Shown here piece by piece: positions 55,891 to 64,000 of a DNA stretch of 64,000 bases; within the stretch, counting starts at the first letter, position 1, and each line of letters starts with the position of its first letter. The DNA lies in contig NZ_SOGQ01000034.1 in NCBI RefSeq assembly GCF_004403465.1, forward strand, positions 62,001 to 126,000, in the 5' to 3' direction. Under the pieces are notes generated by a model, which was given only the letters and a program-made list of their open reading frames with translations, did no database searches and was not told the origin of the DNA. The position numbers and the translations under genes are program-made. The stretch comes from Cryobacterium sinapicolor. Lineage in GTDB: Bacteria; Actinomycetota; Actinomycetes; Actinomycetales; Microbacteriaceae.

Positions 55891-58347
55891 GTGAGTACCC
55901 CCCGCAGCCCCCGTTCCACCGCCCGACCGACCGACCGACCGACCGCCGGCCCGACCGCTCATCCTGCCGCCCGTGGTCGCCTCGGCCGGATGGGGCGCCG
56001 CGGCGCCGATGCCGGCGGACCCCGCGCGACGTTCAGCCAGCTGGTCCCGTATCTGCTCGAGCACAAGAAGGTGCTCAGCTTCGTGGTCGTGCTCAGTATC
56101 CTCGGCGCCGCCGCCAGCCTCGCCCAGCCGCTCCTGGTCAGCCAGGTCATCACCATCGTGCAGGAGGGCGACGCGCTCGGCGGTCTGGTCTGGGCCCTGG
56201 TAGCGCTCGTCGTCATCTCCGCTCTGATCAGCGGTTACCAGCACTACTTGCTGCAGCGCACCGGCGAAGGGGTGGTGCTGTCCAGCCGCCGCAACCTGAT
56301 CGGGCGGATGCTGCGCCTCCCGATCAGCGAATTCGATACCCGCCGCACGGGCGACCTGGTCTCCCGGGTGGGGTCGGACACCACGCTGCTGCGGGCCGTG
56401 CTCACTCAGGGTCTCGTCGAGGCGATCGGCGGGTCGCTGACGTTCGTCGGCGCGCTCATCGCCATGCTCGTGATCGATCCGGTGCTGCTCGGGCTGACCG
56501 TGCTGGTGATCGCCGTGTCGGTGGTCACCGTCACACTGCTGTCGCAGCGCATCCGGACCGCCAGCCTGGCCGCGCAGGCCAAGGTCGGCGACCTCGCCGC
56601 CAGCGTCGAACGCGCCATCAGCGCGGTGCGCACCGTGCGCGCCTCGAACGCCACCGACCGGGAGATCGCCGCGGTCGAGGAGGACGCCATGGGTGCCTGG
56701 CGGATGGGCATCCAGGTCGCGAAGATCTCGGCCCTCGTCGTGCCGATCGCCGGAATCGCCATGCAGGTGTCGTTCCTGGTCGTGCTCGGAGTGGGCGGAT
56801 TCCGCGTGGCCAGCGACACCATCACGATCGCGGACCTGATCGCGTTCATCCTGTTCCTGTTCCTGATGATCGTGCCGCTCGGCCAGGCGTTCGGCGCGAT
56901 CACCTCGGTGAACGCCGCGCTCGGTGCCCTCGGACGCATCCAGGAGATCATCGACCTGCCCGCCGAGGACCAGTTCGACCGCGACATCGCGCCGCTGGCC
57001 ATCACGGTCGGCGCCGCGAACGAGTCGGTGCGGCCCGATGCCCCGGCGATTTCGTTCGAGAACGTTCAGTTCGGCTATTCGGTCGCCCCCTCGGCGACGG
57101 ATGCCGCGAGCGCGGAGGCCGAGTCGGCCGCCGGCGATGATGCTGGTGCTGGTACTGGTGCTGGTGCTGGTGCTGGTGCTGGTGCTGGTGCTGGTGCTGG
57201 TGCTGGTGCTGGTGCTGGTGCTGGTGCTGGTGCTGGTGCTATCGGTTCTGCTGCCACCGTTCCGTCCGGTGCCGGTCGTTCCGCTCACACGGCTTCCGAC
57301 GCCGAACTCGTCGCCGCGGAGAACGCGATGATCGAGACCGCCGTCGCGGCGCCGTTCGTGCTCGAGACCGCCATCGTGGTTCCGGCCGTGATGGAGGCCG
57401 CTCCGGCCGTGATGGAGGCTGCTCCGGCCGAACCCGATCTGGCCGAGGCCGATGTCGCGGCCGCGGACCGCGCCGACACGGCACGCGGCACCGCTCCCGA
57501 TGCCACTGCCACTGCTGCTGCTGCCACCGACCGGATGGCCCCGCAGGCCGCCGAACGCGCCGCTGCCGCCACTGCCGACGCTTCCGACCGGGCCGTCGAG
57601 CAGGCGTCCGAGCAGGCCGCCGAACGCGCGACCGGGCGCAGCGACGCCGACGCCGCCGGTGAGCCGCGCCCGGTGCTCCGCGGGGTCACCTTCGACGCCC
57701 CGCGCGGCAAGCGCACCGCCCTGGTCGGCCCGTCCGGAGCCGGCAAGAGCACCATCCTGGCCCTGATCGAGCGGTTCTACGACCCGACCGACGGCGTTGT
57801 GCGCATGGGGGGACTGGATATCCGTACCCTCGATCGCACGGCCCTGCGCTCCCAGATCGGCTACGTCGAGCAGGACGCCCCCGTGCTGGCCGGTTCGCTG
57901 CGGGACAACCTGACCCTGTCCACGCCAGACGCCACCGACGAGGAATGCATCGCCGTGCTCCACGCCGTGAACCTCTCCGAGGTGCTCGAGCGCGACCCGG
58001 CCGGTCTCGGCGCGGCGGTCGGCGAGTCGGGTGTGATGCTCTCCGGCGGCGAACGCCAGCGGCTGGCGATCGCGCGAGCCCTGCTGGCCGCGCCGCCCAT
58101 CCTGCTGCTGGACGAGTCCACCTCGAGCCTCGACGGCGTCAACGAGCAGAAGATGCGGGCCGCGATCGACGCGGTCGCCGTGGACCGCACCCTGATCGTG
58201 ATCGCGCACCGGCTGTCAACCGTGGTCGACTCCGACCAGATCGTGGTGCTCGACCACGGGCAGGTCATCGGCACCGGAACCCACTCCGAACTGGTGGCCT
58301 CGACGCCGCTCTACCGCGAACTCGCCAAGCACCAGCTGCTCGTCTAG
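55891..58347 (+). CDS. half-size ABC exporter with a split nucleotide-binding domain
   Basis: An 818-residue homodimer-type exporter (MsbA/LmrA-like). Residues 1-40 are basic and low complexity; six membrane segments span about 50-340. The NBD opens with ISFENVQFGY, where Tyr396 is the A-loop, then is interrupted by about 190 residues (roughly 399-592) rich in Ala, including Ala-Gly repeats at 418-450 from a GCTGGT tract. It resumes at VLRGVTFDAPRGK with Walker A GPSGAGKST (613-621), Q-loop YVEQD, signature LSGGERQ (717) and Walker B LLLDES. All catalytic motifs remain, so it is probably active with an extruded loop. Most family members are about 580-620 residues. Substrate unknown. Confidence 0.9.
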   Translation: MSTPRSPRSTARPTDRPTAGPTAHPAARGRLGRMGRRGADAGGPRATFSQLVPYLLEHKKVLSFVVVLSILGAAASLAQPLLVSQVITIVQEGDALGGLVWALVALVVISALISGYQHYLLQRTGEGVVLSSRRNLIGRMLRLPISEFDTRRTGDLVSRVGSDTTLLRAVLTQGLVEAIGGSLTFVGALIAMLVIDPVLLGLTVLVIAVSVVTVTLLSQRIRTASLAAQAKVGDLAASVERAISAVRTVRASNATDREIAAVEEDAMGAWRMGIQVAKISALVVPIAGIAMQVSFLVVLGVGGFRVASDTITIADLIAFILFLFLMIVPLGQAFGAITSVNAALGALGRIQEIIDLPAEDQFDRDIAPLAITVGAANESVRPDAPAISFENVQFGYSVAPSATDAASAEAESAAGDDAGAGTGAGAGAGAGAGAGAGAGAGAGAGAGAGAIGSAATVPSGAGRSAHTASDAELVAAENAMIETAVAAPFVLETAIVVPAVMEAAPAVMEAAPAEPDLAEADVAAADRADTARGTAPDATATAAAATDRMAPQAAERAAAATADASDRAVEQASEQAAERATGRSDADAAGEPRPVLRGVTFDAPRGKRTALVGPSGAGKSTILALIERFYDPTDGVVRMGGLDIRTLDRTALRSQIGYVEQDAPVLAGSLRDNLTLSTPDATDEECIAVLHAVNLSEVLERDPAGLGAAVGESGVMLSGGERQRLAIARALLAAPPILLLDESTSSLDGVNEQKMRAAIDAVAVDRTLIVIAHRLSTVVDSDQIVVLDHGQVIGTGTHSELVASTPLYRELAKHQLLV
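57142..57240 (+). repeat. GCTGGT hexanucleotide tract within the ABC exporter gene
   Basis: About 16.5 units in frame, with one ACT interruption, encode alternating Ala-Gly. The T-ending codons GCT and GGT are rare in the surrounding gene, which suggests slippage expansion. Unit gain or loss would keep the frame. Confidence 0.95.
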
Positions 58348-58380
58348 CCAGCTGCTCGTCTAGCCAGCTGCTCGTGAAGC
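58333..58380. repeat. 16-bp tandem repeat, three copies, spanning the ABC exporter stop
   Basis: CAGCTGCTCGTCTAGC is repeated head to tail (third copy GTGAAGC at the end). The first copy contains the last codons and TAG stop of the exporter, the second another TAG. Confidence 0.9.
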
Positions 58381-58394
58381 CCGGGCTGCCGCCC

Positions 58395-58505
58395 CTGTGG
58401 CTAACTCAGGACATCCGTCGCCCCGGTTGCCCGGACGCCGCGGGCCAGTGCGGATCGAGTGCGGATGTCCAGACCGGCCGGACGGATCTCCTGAGTTAGC
58501 CACGC
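58395..58505. repeat. family A inverted repeat, copy A5 (111 bp)
   Basis: Arms GTGGCTAACTCAGGA and TCCTGAGTTAGCCAC, with pairing extending inward through ATCCGTC to about 30 bp with a few mismatches. It lies between the convergent exporter and mannosidase genes. Confidence 0.88.
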
Positions 58506-58574
58506 AACCCGCCGCCTGCGCGGCAGCGCTTCTCCGGTTCAGAATCAGAGGCGGACAGGGGCGGTCAGAGGCGG

Positions 58575-61500
58575 TCAGGGGCGGGTGAAGCGCAGGGTGA
58601 CCAGTTGGAAGGGGCGCAGCTCGAGGGTCAGCGCGCGGCCCTCGGCGGCGAACGGCGCCCGCGAAGCGGCCAGGGGGCGTTCCAGCAAATCGGTTTCGGT
58701 GACATCCGTCGCCTCGAAGTGACGGATGACTCGCGCCCGCACCCGCGATCCGTGCGCCTCGTAGAGCCGCACGATCAAATCCCCGCTGCGGTCCTCGGCC
58801 AACTTGACCGCCTCGACCACGACCGCCGGGTGGTCGACCTCGATCAACGGCTCCACGCGGGGCGCACCGACGCCGGCCACCGTGCGCAGCGTCAGGTTCA
58901 GCCGGTAGCCCTCCGCGACCGCCTCCGGGATGCCGGCGCCCACCCGCAGCGACACCCGCAGCCCGTGCCGGCCCTGATCGGCCGTGGGGTCAGGGAACAC
59001 CGCGGCGCGCAGCAGCGAGAGCCGCACGGTCGTGACGGAGCGGCCCGCCGCATCCGTCGCCCGGCCGATGTCATGGCCGTAGGTGGAGTCGTTGGCCACG
59101 GCCACCCCGTAGCCGGGCTCGCCCACGTGCACCCAGCGGTGCGCGACCGTTTCGAAGCGGGCGGCGTCCCAGGAGGTGTTGGTGTGGGTGGGCCGGAAGA
59201 CGTGCCCGAACTGAATTTCGGATGCCGCCCGGTCGGCGTGCAGATCGAGCGGGAACGCCAGCTTGAGCAGCTTCTGCCGCTCGTGCCAGTCGATGTCGAG
59301 GTGCACGTCCACCGCCGACGACCCGGCCGCCAGGGTGATCTCCTCGACCACTCGGGAGGACCCGAAAGCACGCGTCACCCGCACCCCGACCTGTTCTGGG
59401 GTGTCCTGGCAGACCTCGACCGACTCGGCCGCCACCAGATCGACGGTGTTCCGCTTGTAGTGCTCGTCGATGTCCCAGGCGTCCCACTGGGTGGGGGTGT
59501 CCCGGTGCAACTGCAGCAGGTTGCCGCGGGCGCCGGCCGGGATCAGTTCGCGCCCGAAGACCAGGTCGCGCACCGAGGCGAAGAGCCCGTCGGCATCGAT
59601 CGTGACGGCCACGAGGCCGTTGCCCAGCACAAGCCCGGCCGGTGTGCGGCGCACCGAGGCGCGCGGATGGCCCGACCCGGCGGCGGGACCGGCGTCACCG
59701 CCAGCCGAGACGCCAGGCGAGACGCCAGCCGAGACGCCAGCCGAGACCCCAACCGCAACCGGAACACCGACCGCGCCTCCACCCAACCCGGGTATGCCGG
59801 CAACGGCATACGGCCCTGCGTTGAGCGTGACCGCGTGCTCGCCCTCCCCGCAGAGCTGCCGCGCCGCCGCCTCGATCAGCCCCGTCAGGGTCTCGGCGAC
59901 GGCGGCATAATTGCGCTCTGCCTCCTGATGCACCCATGCGATCGACGACCCCGGCAGAATGTCGTGGAACTGCTGCAGCAGCACCGTCTGCCAGGCCTGC
60001 TCCAGCGCCTCGTACGGGTAGTCCGCACCGTGTGAAACGGATGCCGCGCTCGCCCACAGCTCGGCCTCCCGCAGCAGGTGCTCGCTGCGCCGGTTGCCGC
60101 GCTTGGTGCGCGCCTGCGAGGTATACGTGCCGCGGTGGAACTCCAGGTAGAGCTCACCCGACCAGACCGGCGGCTCCGGGTACTCCGCCTCGGCGGCCTC
60201 GAAGAAGCGGCGTGGCGTGGACAGCTCCACCGTGGGCGAGCCCTCCAGCGACGCGGTGCGGAGGGCGGCCGCGATCATCTCACCGGTCGGGCCTCCCCCG
60301 CCGTCCCCCCAGCCGAACGGCACAAGCGAAGTGTTGGCCGCGCCCTTTTCGGCATACTGGCGCTCCGCCCGGGCCAGCTCCTCCCCCGACAGCTGTGCGT
60401 TGTAGGTGTCGACGGGAGGGAAGTGCGTGAAAATCTGCGTGCCGTCGATCCCCTCCCATCGGAAGGTGTGGTGCGGCATCAGGTTGGTCTCGTTCCACGA
60501 GGTCTTCTGGGTCAGGAACCAGCGCGACCCGGCTGCCTCCACGATCTGCGGCAGTGCTGCCGAGTAGCCGAACGAGTCCGGCAGCCATACCTCGAGCGGC
60601 TCCACCCCGAACTCTTCGAGGAAGAAACGCTTTCCGGCCACGAACTGCCGTGCCAGCGCCTCGCCGCCGGGCATATTGGTGTCGGACTCCACCCACATCC
60701 CGCCGACCGGCACAAAGCGGCCGGCCGCCACCTGCGCCTTCACCCGCGCGAACAGCTCCGGGTAGTGCTCCTTCAGCCAGGCGTACTGCTGGGCGGATGA
60801 CGCGGCGAACGCGAAATCCGGATACTCGTCCATCAGGGCGAGCACGTTCGAGAACGTGCGGGCCACCTTGCGCACGGTCTCCCGTACCGGCCAGAGCCAG
60901 GCGCTGTCGATGTGAGCGTGCCCGACCGCATGCAGCCGGTGTGCGGTGGCATTGGCCGGGCGAGCGAGCACACCGGCCAGCGCCGCGCGGCCTCGCCCGG
61001 CGGTGCCGGCCACGTCATCGGGGTCCATCACGTCGAGGCAGCTCTCCAGCGCCCGCAGGATCTCCGCCCGGCGTGCCTGCCCGGCAGGCAGCTCGCGCAT
61101 CAGCCCGGTCAAGGTCCAGACGTCCTGCACGAGTTCCCAGACGGTCTCGTCCCGCAGGGCGAGGTCCACCTGCCGCAGCCGGTAGATCGGCTCGGTGCCG
61201 GCCGTGGCCGGGTCGCCCTGACTGGTGGCCACGAACGTGAAACCGGTCGTCACGTCCGGATTGGCGGCCGCCTCGATATACAGCTCGACCTGCCCGCCGG
61301 GTGCGACCGGCAGCGGCACGCTGCGGTTGCGGGGCTCGACCGCCTTCAGCACCACGCCCTCCGGGGTCCAGACCAGTCCCTCGGCCTGGAAGCCGGGCGT
61401 CGCCCTGCTGAACCCCAGGTCGACGACCAGTTCGAGCCGGGTGCCGACCTCGGCGGCCCAGGCCGCGGGCACGGTCCCGGTCACGTGGAACCAGGTGGTT

Positions 61501-61700
61501 CCCCACGGATGACCCCAGGCGCGACCGATTCCGAACGGGGCATACGTCTGGCGCTTGGCCTCGCGAAACGGCACCGGGGCATCCGTCACCGACCAGGCCT
61601 CGACCCTCAACGGCGCGGATGTCCGGTGCACCGCCGGTCGCAGCCGTTCCCGAACGAACCGGTCGATGCGTTTCTCCACGAGCGCGCTGTTGTCATGCAT
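58575..61700 (-). CDS. alpha-mannosidase, glycoside hydrolase family 38
   Basis: A 1041-residue GH38 enzyme releasing alpha-mannose from oligosaccharides or glycoproteins; no signal peptide is seen, so it is probably cytosolic. The zinc and active-site motifs are HAHIDSAWLWP near residue 263 and WVESDTNMPGGEALARQ with the likely Asp nucleophile near 340; further family segments are WLPDSFGYSAALPQI and the C-terminal beta domains. A Gly/Val/Ala-rich stretch (GVSAGVSAGVSPGVSAGG) from a short DNA repeat lies between the helical and beta domains. The ATG lies 6 nt after TAGGAT. Downstream of pckA but probably separately transcribed. Confidence 0.92.
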   Translation of the reverse strand: MHDNSALVEKRIDRFVRERLRPAVHRTSAPLRVEAWSVTDAPVPFREAKRQTYAPFGIGRAWGHPWGTTWFHVTGTVPAAWAAEVGTRLELVVDLGFSRATPGFQAEGLVWTPEGVVLKAVEPRNRSVPLPVAPGGQVELYIEAAANPDVTTGFTFVATSQGDPATAGTEPIYRLRQVDLALRDETVWELVQDVWTLTGLMRELPAGQARRAEILRALESCLDVMDPDDVAGTAGRGRAALAGVLARPANATAHRLHAVGHAHIDSAWLWPVRETVRKVARTFSNVLALMDEYPDFAFAASSAQQYAWLKEHYPELFARVKAQVAAGRFVPVGGMWVESDTNMPGGEALARQFVAGKRFFLEEFGVEPLEVWLPDSFGYSAALPQIVEAAGSRWFLTQKTSWNETNLMPHHTFRWEGIDGTQIFTHFPPVDTYNAQLSGEELARAERQYAEKGAANTSLVPFGWGDGGGGPTGEMIAAALRTASLEGSPTVELSTPRRFFEAAEAEYPEPPVWSGELYLEFHRGTYTSQARTKRGNRRSEHLLREAELWASAASVSHGADYPYEALEQAWQTVLLQQFHDILPGSSIAWVHQEAERNYAAVAETLTGLIEAAARQLCGEGEHAVTLNAGPYAVAGIPGLGGGAVGVPVAVGVSAGVSAGVSPGVSAGGDAGPAAGSGHPRASVRRTPAGLVLGNGLVAVTIDADGLFASVRDLVFGRELIPAGARGNLLQLHRDTPTQWDAWDIDEHYKRNTVDLVAAESVEVCQDTPEQVGVRVTRAFGSSRVVEEITLAAGSSAVDVHLDIDWHERQKLLKLAFPLDLHADRAASEIQFGHVFRPTHTNTSWDAARFETVAHRWVHVGEPGYGVAVANDSTYGHDIGRATDAAGRSVTTVRLSLLRAAVFPDPTADQGRHGLRVSLRVGAGIPEAVAEGYRLNLTLRTVAGVGAPRVEPLIEVDHPAVVVEAVKLAEDRSGDLIVRLYEAHGSRVRARVIRHFEATDVTETDLLERPLAASRAPFAAEGRALTLELRPFQLVTLRFTRP

Positions 61701-61706
61701 GCCGGC

Positions 61707-61712
61707 ATCCTA
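61707..61712 (-). promoter_or_regulatory. -10 box TAGGAT of the mannosidase gene (leaderless type)
   Basis: TAGGAT ends exactly 6 nt before the ATG. The 132-bp gap to pckA also holds a hairpin (CGGAATG...CATTCCG, about 61740-61780) that may end pckA, flanked by a direct repeat GATCCACCCTC. Confidence 0.5.
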
Positions 61713-61832
61713 CGACCCGATCCACCCTCACGGGAGCGTGCGGAATGACCGCCCCCCGGGAGTGCCGTGGGGGCATTCCGATCCACCCTCGCGGAACGGA
61801 TCTTCGCGGGGCGGTGGCGCAGCGCGGCCGCG

Positions 61833-63686
61833 CTACGCGTTGCGCAGGTTGTAGCGTACGCTCGCGAGCTCGGAGAGCAGCGCCGGCGGCACCCGGTCGC
61901 CGAACTTGGCGAAGTACTCCTCGGTGAGGTCGCACTCGGCCAGCCAGGAGGCAGGGTCGATCGCGAAGAGCTGCTCGACATCGGTCGACGAGAGGTCAAG
62001 GCCCTTGAGGTCGAGCCCGCCCTCGACCGGGAGGTGCCCGATCGGGGTGTCCATGGCGCCCGCGGAGCCCTCGACGCGACGCACGATCCACTCGATCACG
62101 CGGGAGTTCTCGCCGAAACCGGGCCAGAGGAAGCTGCCGTCGGCGCCCTTGCGGAACCAGTTCACCTGGAAGATCTCCGGCGCCTTGCCGCCGAGGCCCC
62201 GGCCGACCTTGAGCCAGTGCGCCCAGTAGTCGGCCATGTTGTAGCCGCAGAACGGGAGCATCGCAAACGGGTCGCGGCGCAGTTCGCCGACGGTGCCCTC
62301 GGCGGCCGCGGTCTTCTCCGAGGAGATCGTCGCGCCCATGAACACGCCGTGCTTCCAGCTTCGGGCCTGCGCCACCAGCGGCACGTTCGTCGCGCGGCGT
62401 CCGCCGAAGAGGATGGCGTCGATCGGCACGCCACCGAAGGCCTCCCAGTCGTCGGCGATCGACGGGCACTGCGCGGCAGCGACCGTGAAGCGGGAGTTGG
62501 GGTGGGCGGCCGGGCGGCCGGAGGCGGGCGTCCAATCGTTGCCCTCCCAGTCGATCAGGTGGCTGGGGGTGGTCTCGGTCAGCCCCTCCCACCACACGTC
62601 GCCGTCGTCGCGCAGCGCGACGTTCGTGAAGATCGTATTGCCCCAGACGGTGGCCACGGCGGTCGGGTTGGTGACCTCGCCGGTTCCGGGGGCCACGCCG
62701 AAGAAGCCGGCCTCCGGGTTGATCGCGTAGAGGCGGCCGTCGGGGCCGGGGCGGAGCCAGGCGATGTCGTCGCCGATGGTCTCGACCTTCCACCCGGGGA
62801 TGGTCGGGCGCAGCATCGACAGGTTCGTCTTGCCGCAGGCGGAAGGGAACGCGGCCGCCAGGTGCTTCACGCCGCCCTCCGGGGAGGTGACTTTGATCAG
62901 GAGCATGTGCTCGGCCAGCCAGCCCTCGTCACGGGCCATCACGGATGCGATCCGCAGCGCGAACGACTTCTTCGAGAGCAGCGCGTTGCCACCGTAGCCC
63001 GAGCCGAACGACCACACCTCCCGGGCCTCCGGGAACTGAACGACGTACTTGGTGTCGCTGCACGGCCAGGACACGTCCTTGCGGCGGCGTCCCTCGGCGT
63101 CGACCAGCGGGTAACCCACGCTGTGCACGGTGTGCACCCAGGGGGCTCCGGCCTCGATCATGTGCAGCACCTTCTGGCCCATGCGGGTCATGATGCCCAT
63201 GTTCAGCACCACGTAGGGCGAGTCGGTGATCTCCACGCCGAGCTGGGAGATGGGGCCGCCGAGCGGGCCCATCGAGAACGGCACGATGTACATCGTGCGG
63301 CCGCGCATGCTGCCGGCGAAGACGCCCTGCAGCTCGCCCCGCATCGCAACCGGATCGGCCCAGTTGTTCGTGGGGCCGGCGTCTTCACGCTCGACCGAGC
63401 AGATGAAGGTGCGGTCCTCGACGCGCGCCACGTCCGACGGGCTCGTGCGGGCCAGGTAGCTGTTGGGGCGCCACTCCGGGTTCAGGTGGATGAGCTTGCC
63501 CTCGGCGACGAGCTGCTTCGCGAGCACGTCTGCCTCGCGCAACGACCCGTCGCACCAGACGACGGCGTCGGGCTGGGTCAGCCGCGTGATCTCGTCCACC
63601 CAGGCCTGAAGGTTGGGGTCGGTGGTGCCGGCAACATTGCGGGACTCGCCCCCGCCGGTCTCAACTCGGGAATTCGCGATGGTCAT
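61833..63686 (-). CDS. pckA: phosphoenolpyruvate carboxykinase (GTP)
   Basis: PckA makes PEP from oxaloacetate and GTP, the entry to gluconeogenesis. The 617-residue protein is of the GTP class: the P-loop [13 protein letters not shown], the substrate-binding [16 protein letters not shown], the metal/GTP region [31 protein letters not shown] and the PEPCK-GTP motif [12 protein letters not shown]-like [16 protein letters not shown]. The start is the ATG with GAAAGG seven bases upstream; GGAG abuts it. It is divergent from an XRE-type regulator. Confidence 0.95.
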   Translation of the reverse strand: MTIANSRVETGGGESRNVAGTTDPNLQAWVDEITRLTQPDAVVWCDGSLREADVLAKQLVAEGKLIHLNPEWRPNSYLARTSPSDVARVEDRTFICSVEREDAGPTNNWADPVAMRGELQGVFAGSMRGRTMYIVPFSMGPLGGPISQLGVEITDSPYVVLNMGIMTRMGQKVLHMIEAGAPWVHTVHSVGYPLVDAEGRRRKDVSWPCSDTKYVVQFPEAREVWSFGSGYGGNALLSKKSFALRIASVMARDEGWLAEHMLLIKVTSPEGGVKHLAAAFPSACGKTNLSMLRPTIPGWKVETIGDDIAWLRPGPDGRLYAINPEAGFFGVAPGTGEVTNPTAVATVWGNTIFTNVALRDDGDVWWEGLTETTPSHLIDWEGNDWTPASGRPAAHPNSRFTVAAAQCPSIADDWEAFGGVPIDAILFGGRRATNVPLVAQARSWKHGVFMGATISSEKTAAAEGTVGELRRDPFAMLPFCGYNMADYWAHWLKVGRGLGGKAPEIFQVNWFRKGADGSFLWPGFGENSRVIEWIVRRVEGSAGAMDTPIGHLPVEGGLDLKGLDLSSTDVEQLFAIDPASWLAECDLTEEYFAKFGDRVPPALLSELASVRYNLRNA

Positions 63687-63828
63687 CTCCTGGCCTTTCG
63701 TGGTCAATCCGGCGTGAACCAGTGGTCTGCAGTCGTGGGGAGGCATAATTTCGGCCTCTAAATCCAGAATGATCCATCAATGGTGCCGGTGCGGAAGAAA
63801 CGCGCGTTAAGAACAGCCGATCTTTCGC

Positions 63829-63834
63829 TATCGT
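63829..63834 (+). promoter_or_regulatory. -10 box TATCGT of the XRE regulator (leaderless type)
   Basis: TATCGT ends exactly 6 nt before the ATG; the AAGGA in between touches the start codon. Confidence 0.5.
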
Positions 63835-63840
63835 TAAGGA

Positions 63841-64000
63841 ATGTCGACACGCGCCGCTGATCTGATCACCCTGGGACTTCGCATCCGTCATTTCCGGGCC
63901 GAGCGCGGCTTCACCCTCGACCAGCTCGGCGAACGAGTCGGCATGGCCGGCAGCCAGCTCTCCCTGATCGAGAACGGGCGCCGTTCGCCCAAGCTCTCGA
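63841..64000 (+). CDS. XRE-family transcriptional regulator (partial)
   Basis: The first 53 residues of a regulator are present, cut by the right window edge. They form a classical Cro/CI helix-turn-helix: LGLRIRHFRAERGFTLDQLGERVGMAGSQLSLIENGRRSPKLS. It is divergent from pckA, so control of that gene is plausible. Larger actinobacterial proteins with this N-terminus include RamB/ScfR-type regulators of acetate and short-chain fatty acid metabolism, but the rest is needed to say. Confidence 0.85.
   Translation, partial: MSTRAADLITLGLRIRHFRAERGFTLDQLGERVGMAGSQLSLIENGRRSPKLS

Noticed and set aside
57142-57240. GCTGGT repeats as a possible CRISPR-like array
   Set aside because: The units are contiguous with no spacers, in frame within a gene, and no cas gene is nearby.
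55888-58209. Very long open frame antisense to the ABC exporter
   Set aside because: It mirrors the GC-rich third positions of a clear exporter, has no recognisable domain, and reads repetitive Ser-Thr from the hexanucleotide tract.

Overview
The window is high-GC actinobacterial chromosome, most likely from the family Microbacteriaceae (a Cryobacterium-like genus is a guess from memory). The signs are GC-rich third codon positions, frequent GTG starts, ATGA/GTGA stop-start overlaps, a biotin acyl-CoA carboxylase with an epsilon subunit, GTP-dependent PEP carboxykinase and an actinobacterial-type succinate dehydrogenase. I see no rRNA, tRNA, prophage, transposase or CRISPR array. About 54 protein genes are supported, two of them cut by the window ends.

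Layout. 0-14 kb: purK (partial), a GtrA-like membrane protein, a PH-domain membrane protein, birA, the carboxylase beta and epsilon genes, a three-gene two-component locus whose last member looks like a decayed kinase, an RNA methyltransferase, maf, the carboxylase alpha gene (biotin carboxylase plus carrier) and lpdA. 14-26 kb: a nucleoside uptake and salvage region with pnp, a phosphosugar mutase, orphan PTS IIA/IIB genes, add, deoA, cdd and a Bmp-type nucleoside ABC importer. 26-36 kb: manC and a mannosyltransferase-like gene (divergent), sdhCDAB, a YihY/BrkB membrane protein, xthA, trpS. 36-37 kb: an AbiEi/DUF559 nuclease-like gene set among repeats. 37-49 kb: a glycerol and dihydroxyacetone locus with glpK, glpF, glpD, a SorC-type regulator, gldA, dhaK-dhaL-dhaM and an IclR regulator. 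49-53 kb: the riboflavin operon behind an FMN riboswitch. 53-58 kb: a Drr-type ABC-2 exporter diverging from an unusual half-size ABC exporter. 58-64 kb: a GH38 alpha-mannosidase, pckA and the start of an XRE regulator.

How the genes fit together. Glycerol can enter through GlpF and be burned by either of two routes, GlpK/GlpD or GldA/DhaKLM. Three glycerol promoter regions share an operator-like palindrome (consensus TTGCACANAYGTKCA), which suggests one regulon under the SorC-type regulator. The nucleoside locus couples import to deamination and phosphorolysis, and the mutase beside pnp can interconvert the sugar phosphates released.

The most unusual content lies between genes. There are several families of dispersed inverted repeats: A, about 100 bp, five copies; B, 81 bp, two copies; C, 58 bp or slightly less, two copies; plus single palindromes of the same style. 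Three of the five A copies surround the DUF559 nuclease gene. A second theme is promoter architecture: about a dozen genes have a TANNNT box ending 6-8 nt before the start codon, the arrangement expected for leaderless mRNAs. A third is an ABC exporter whose nucleotide-binding domain is split by about 190 low-complexity residues containing a GCTGGT hexanucleotide tract.
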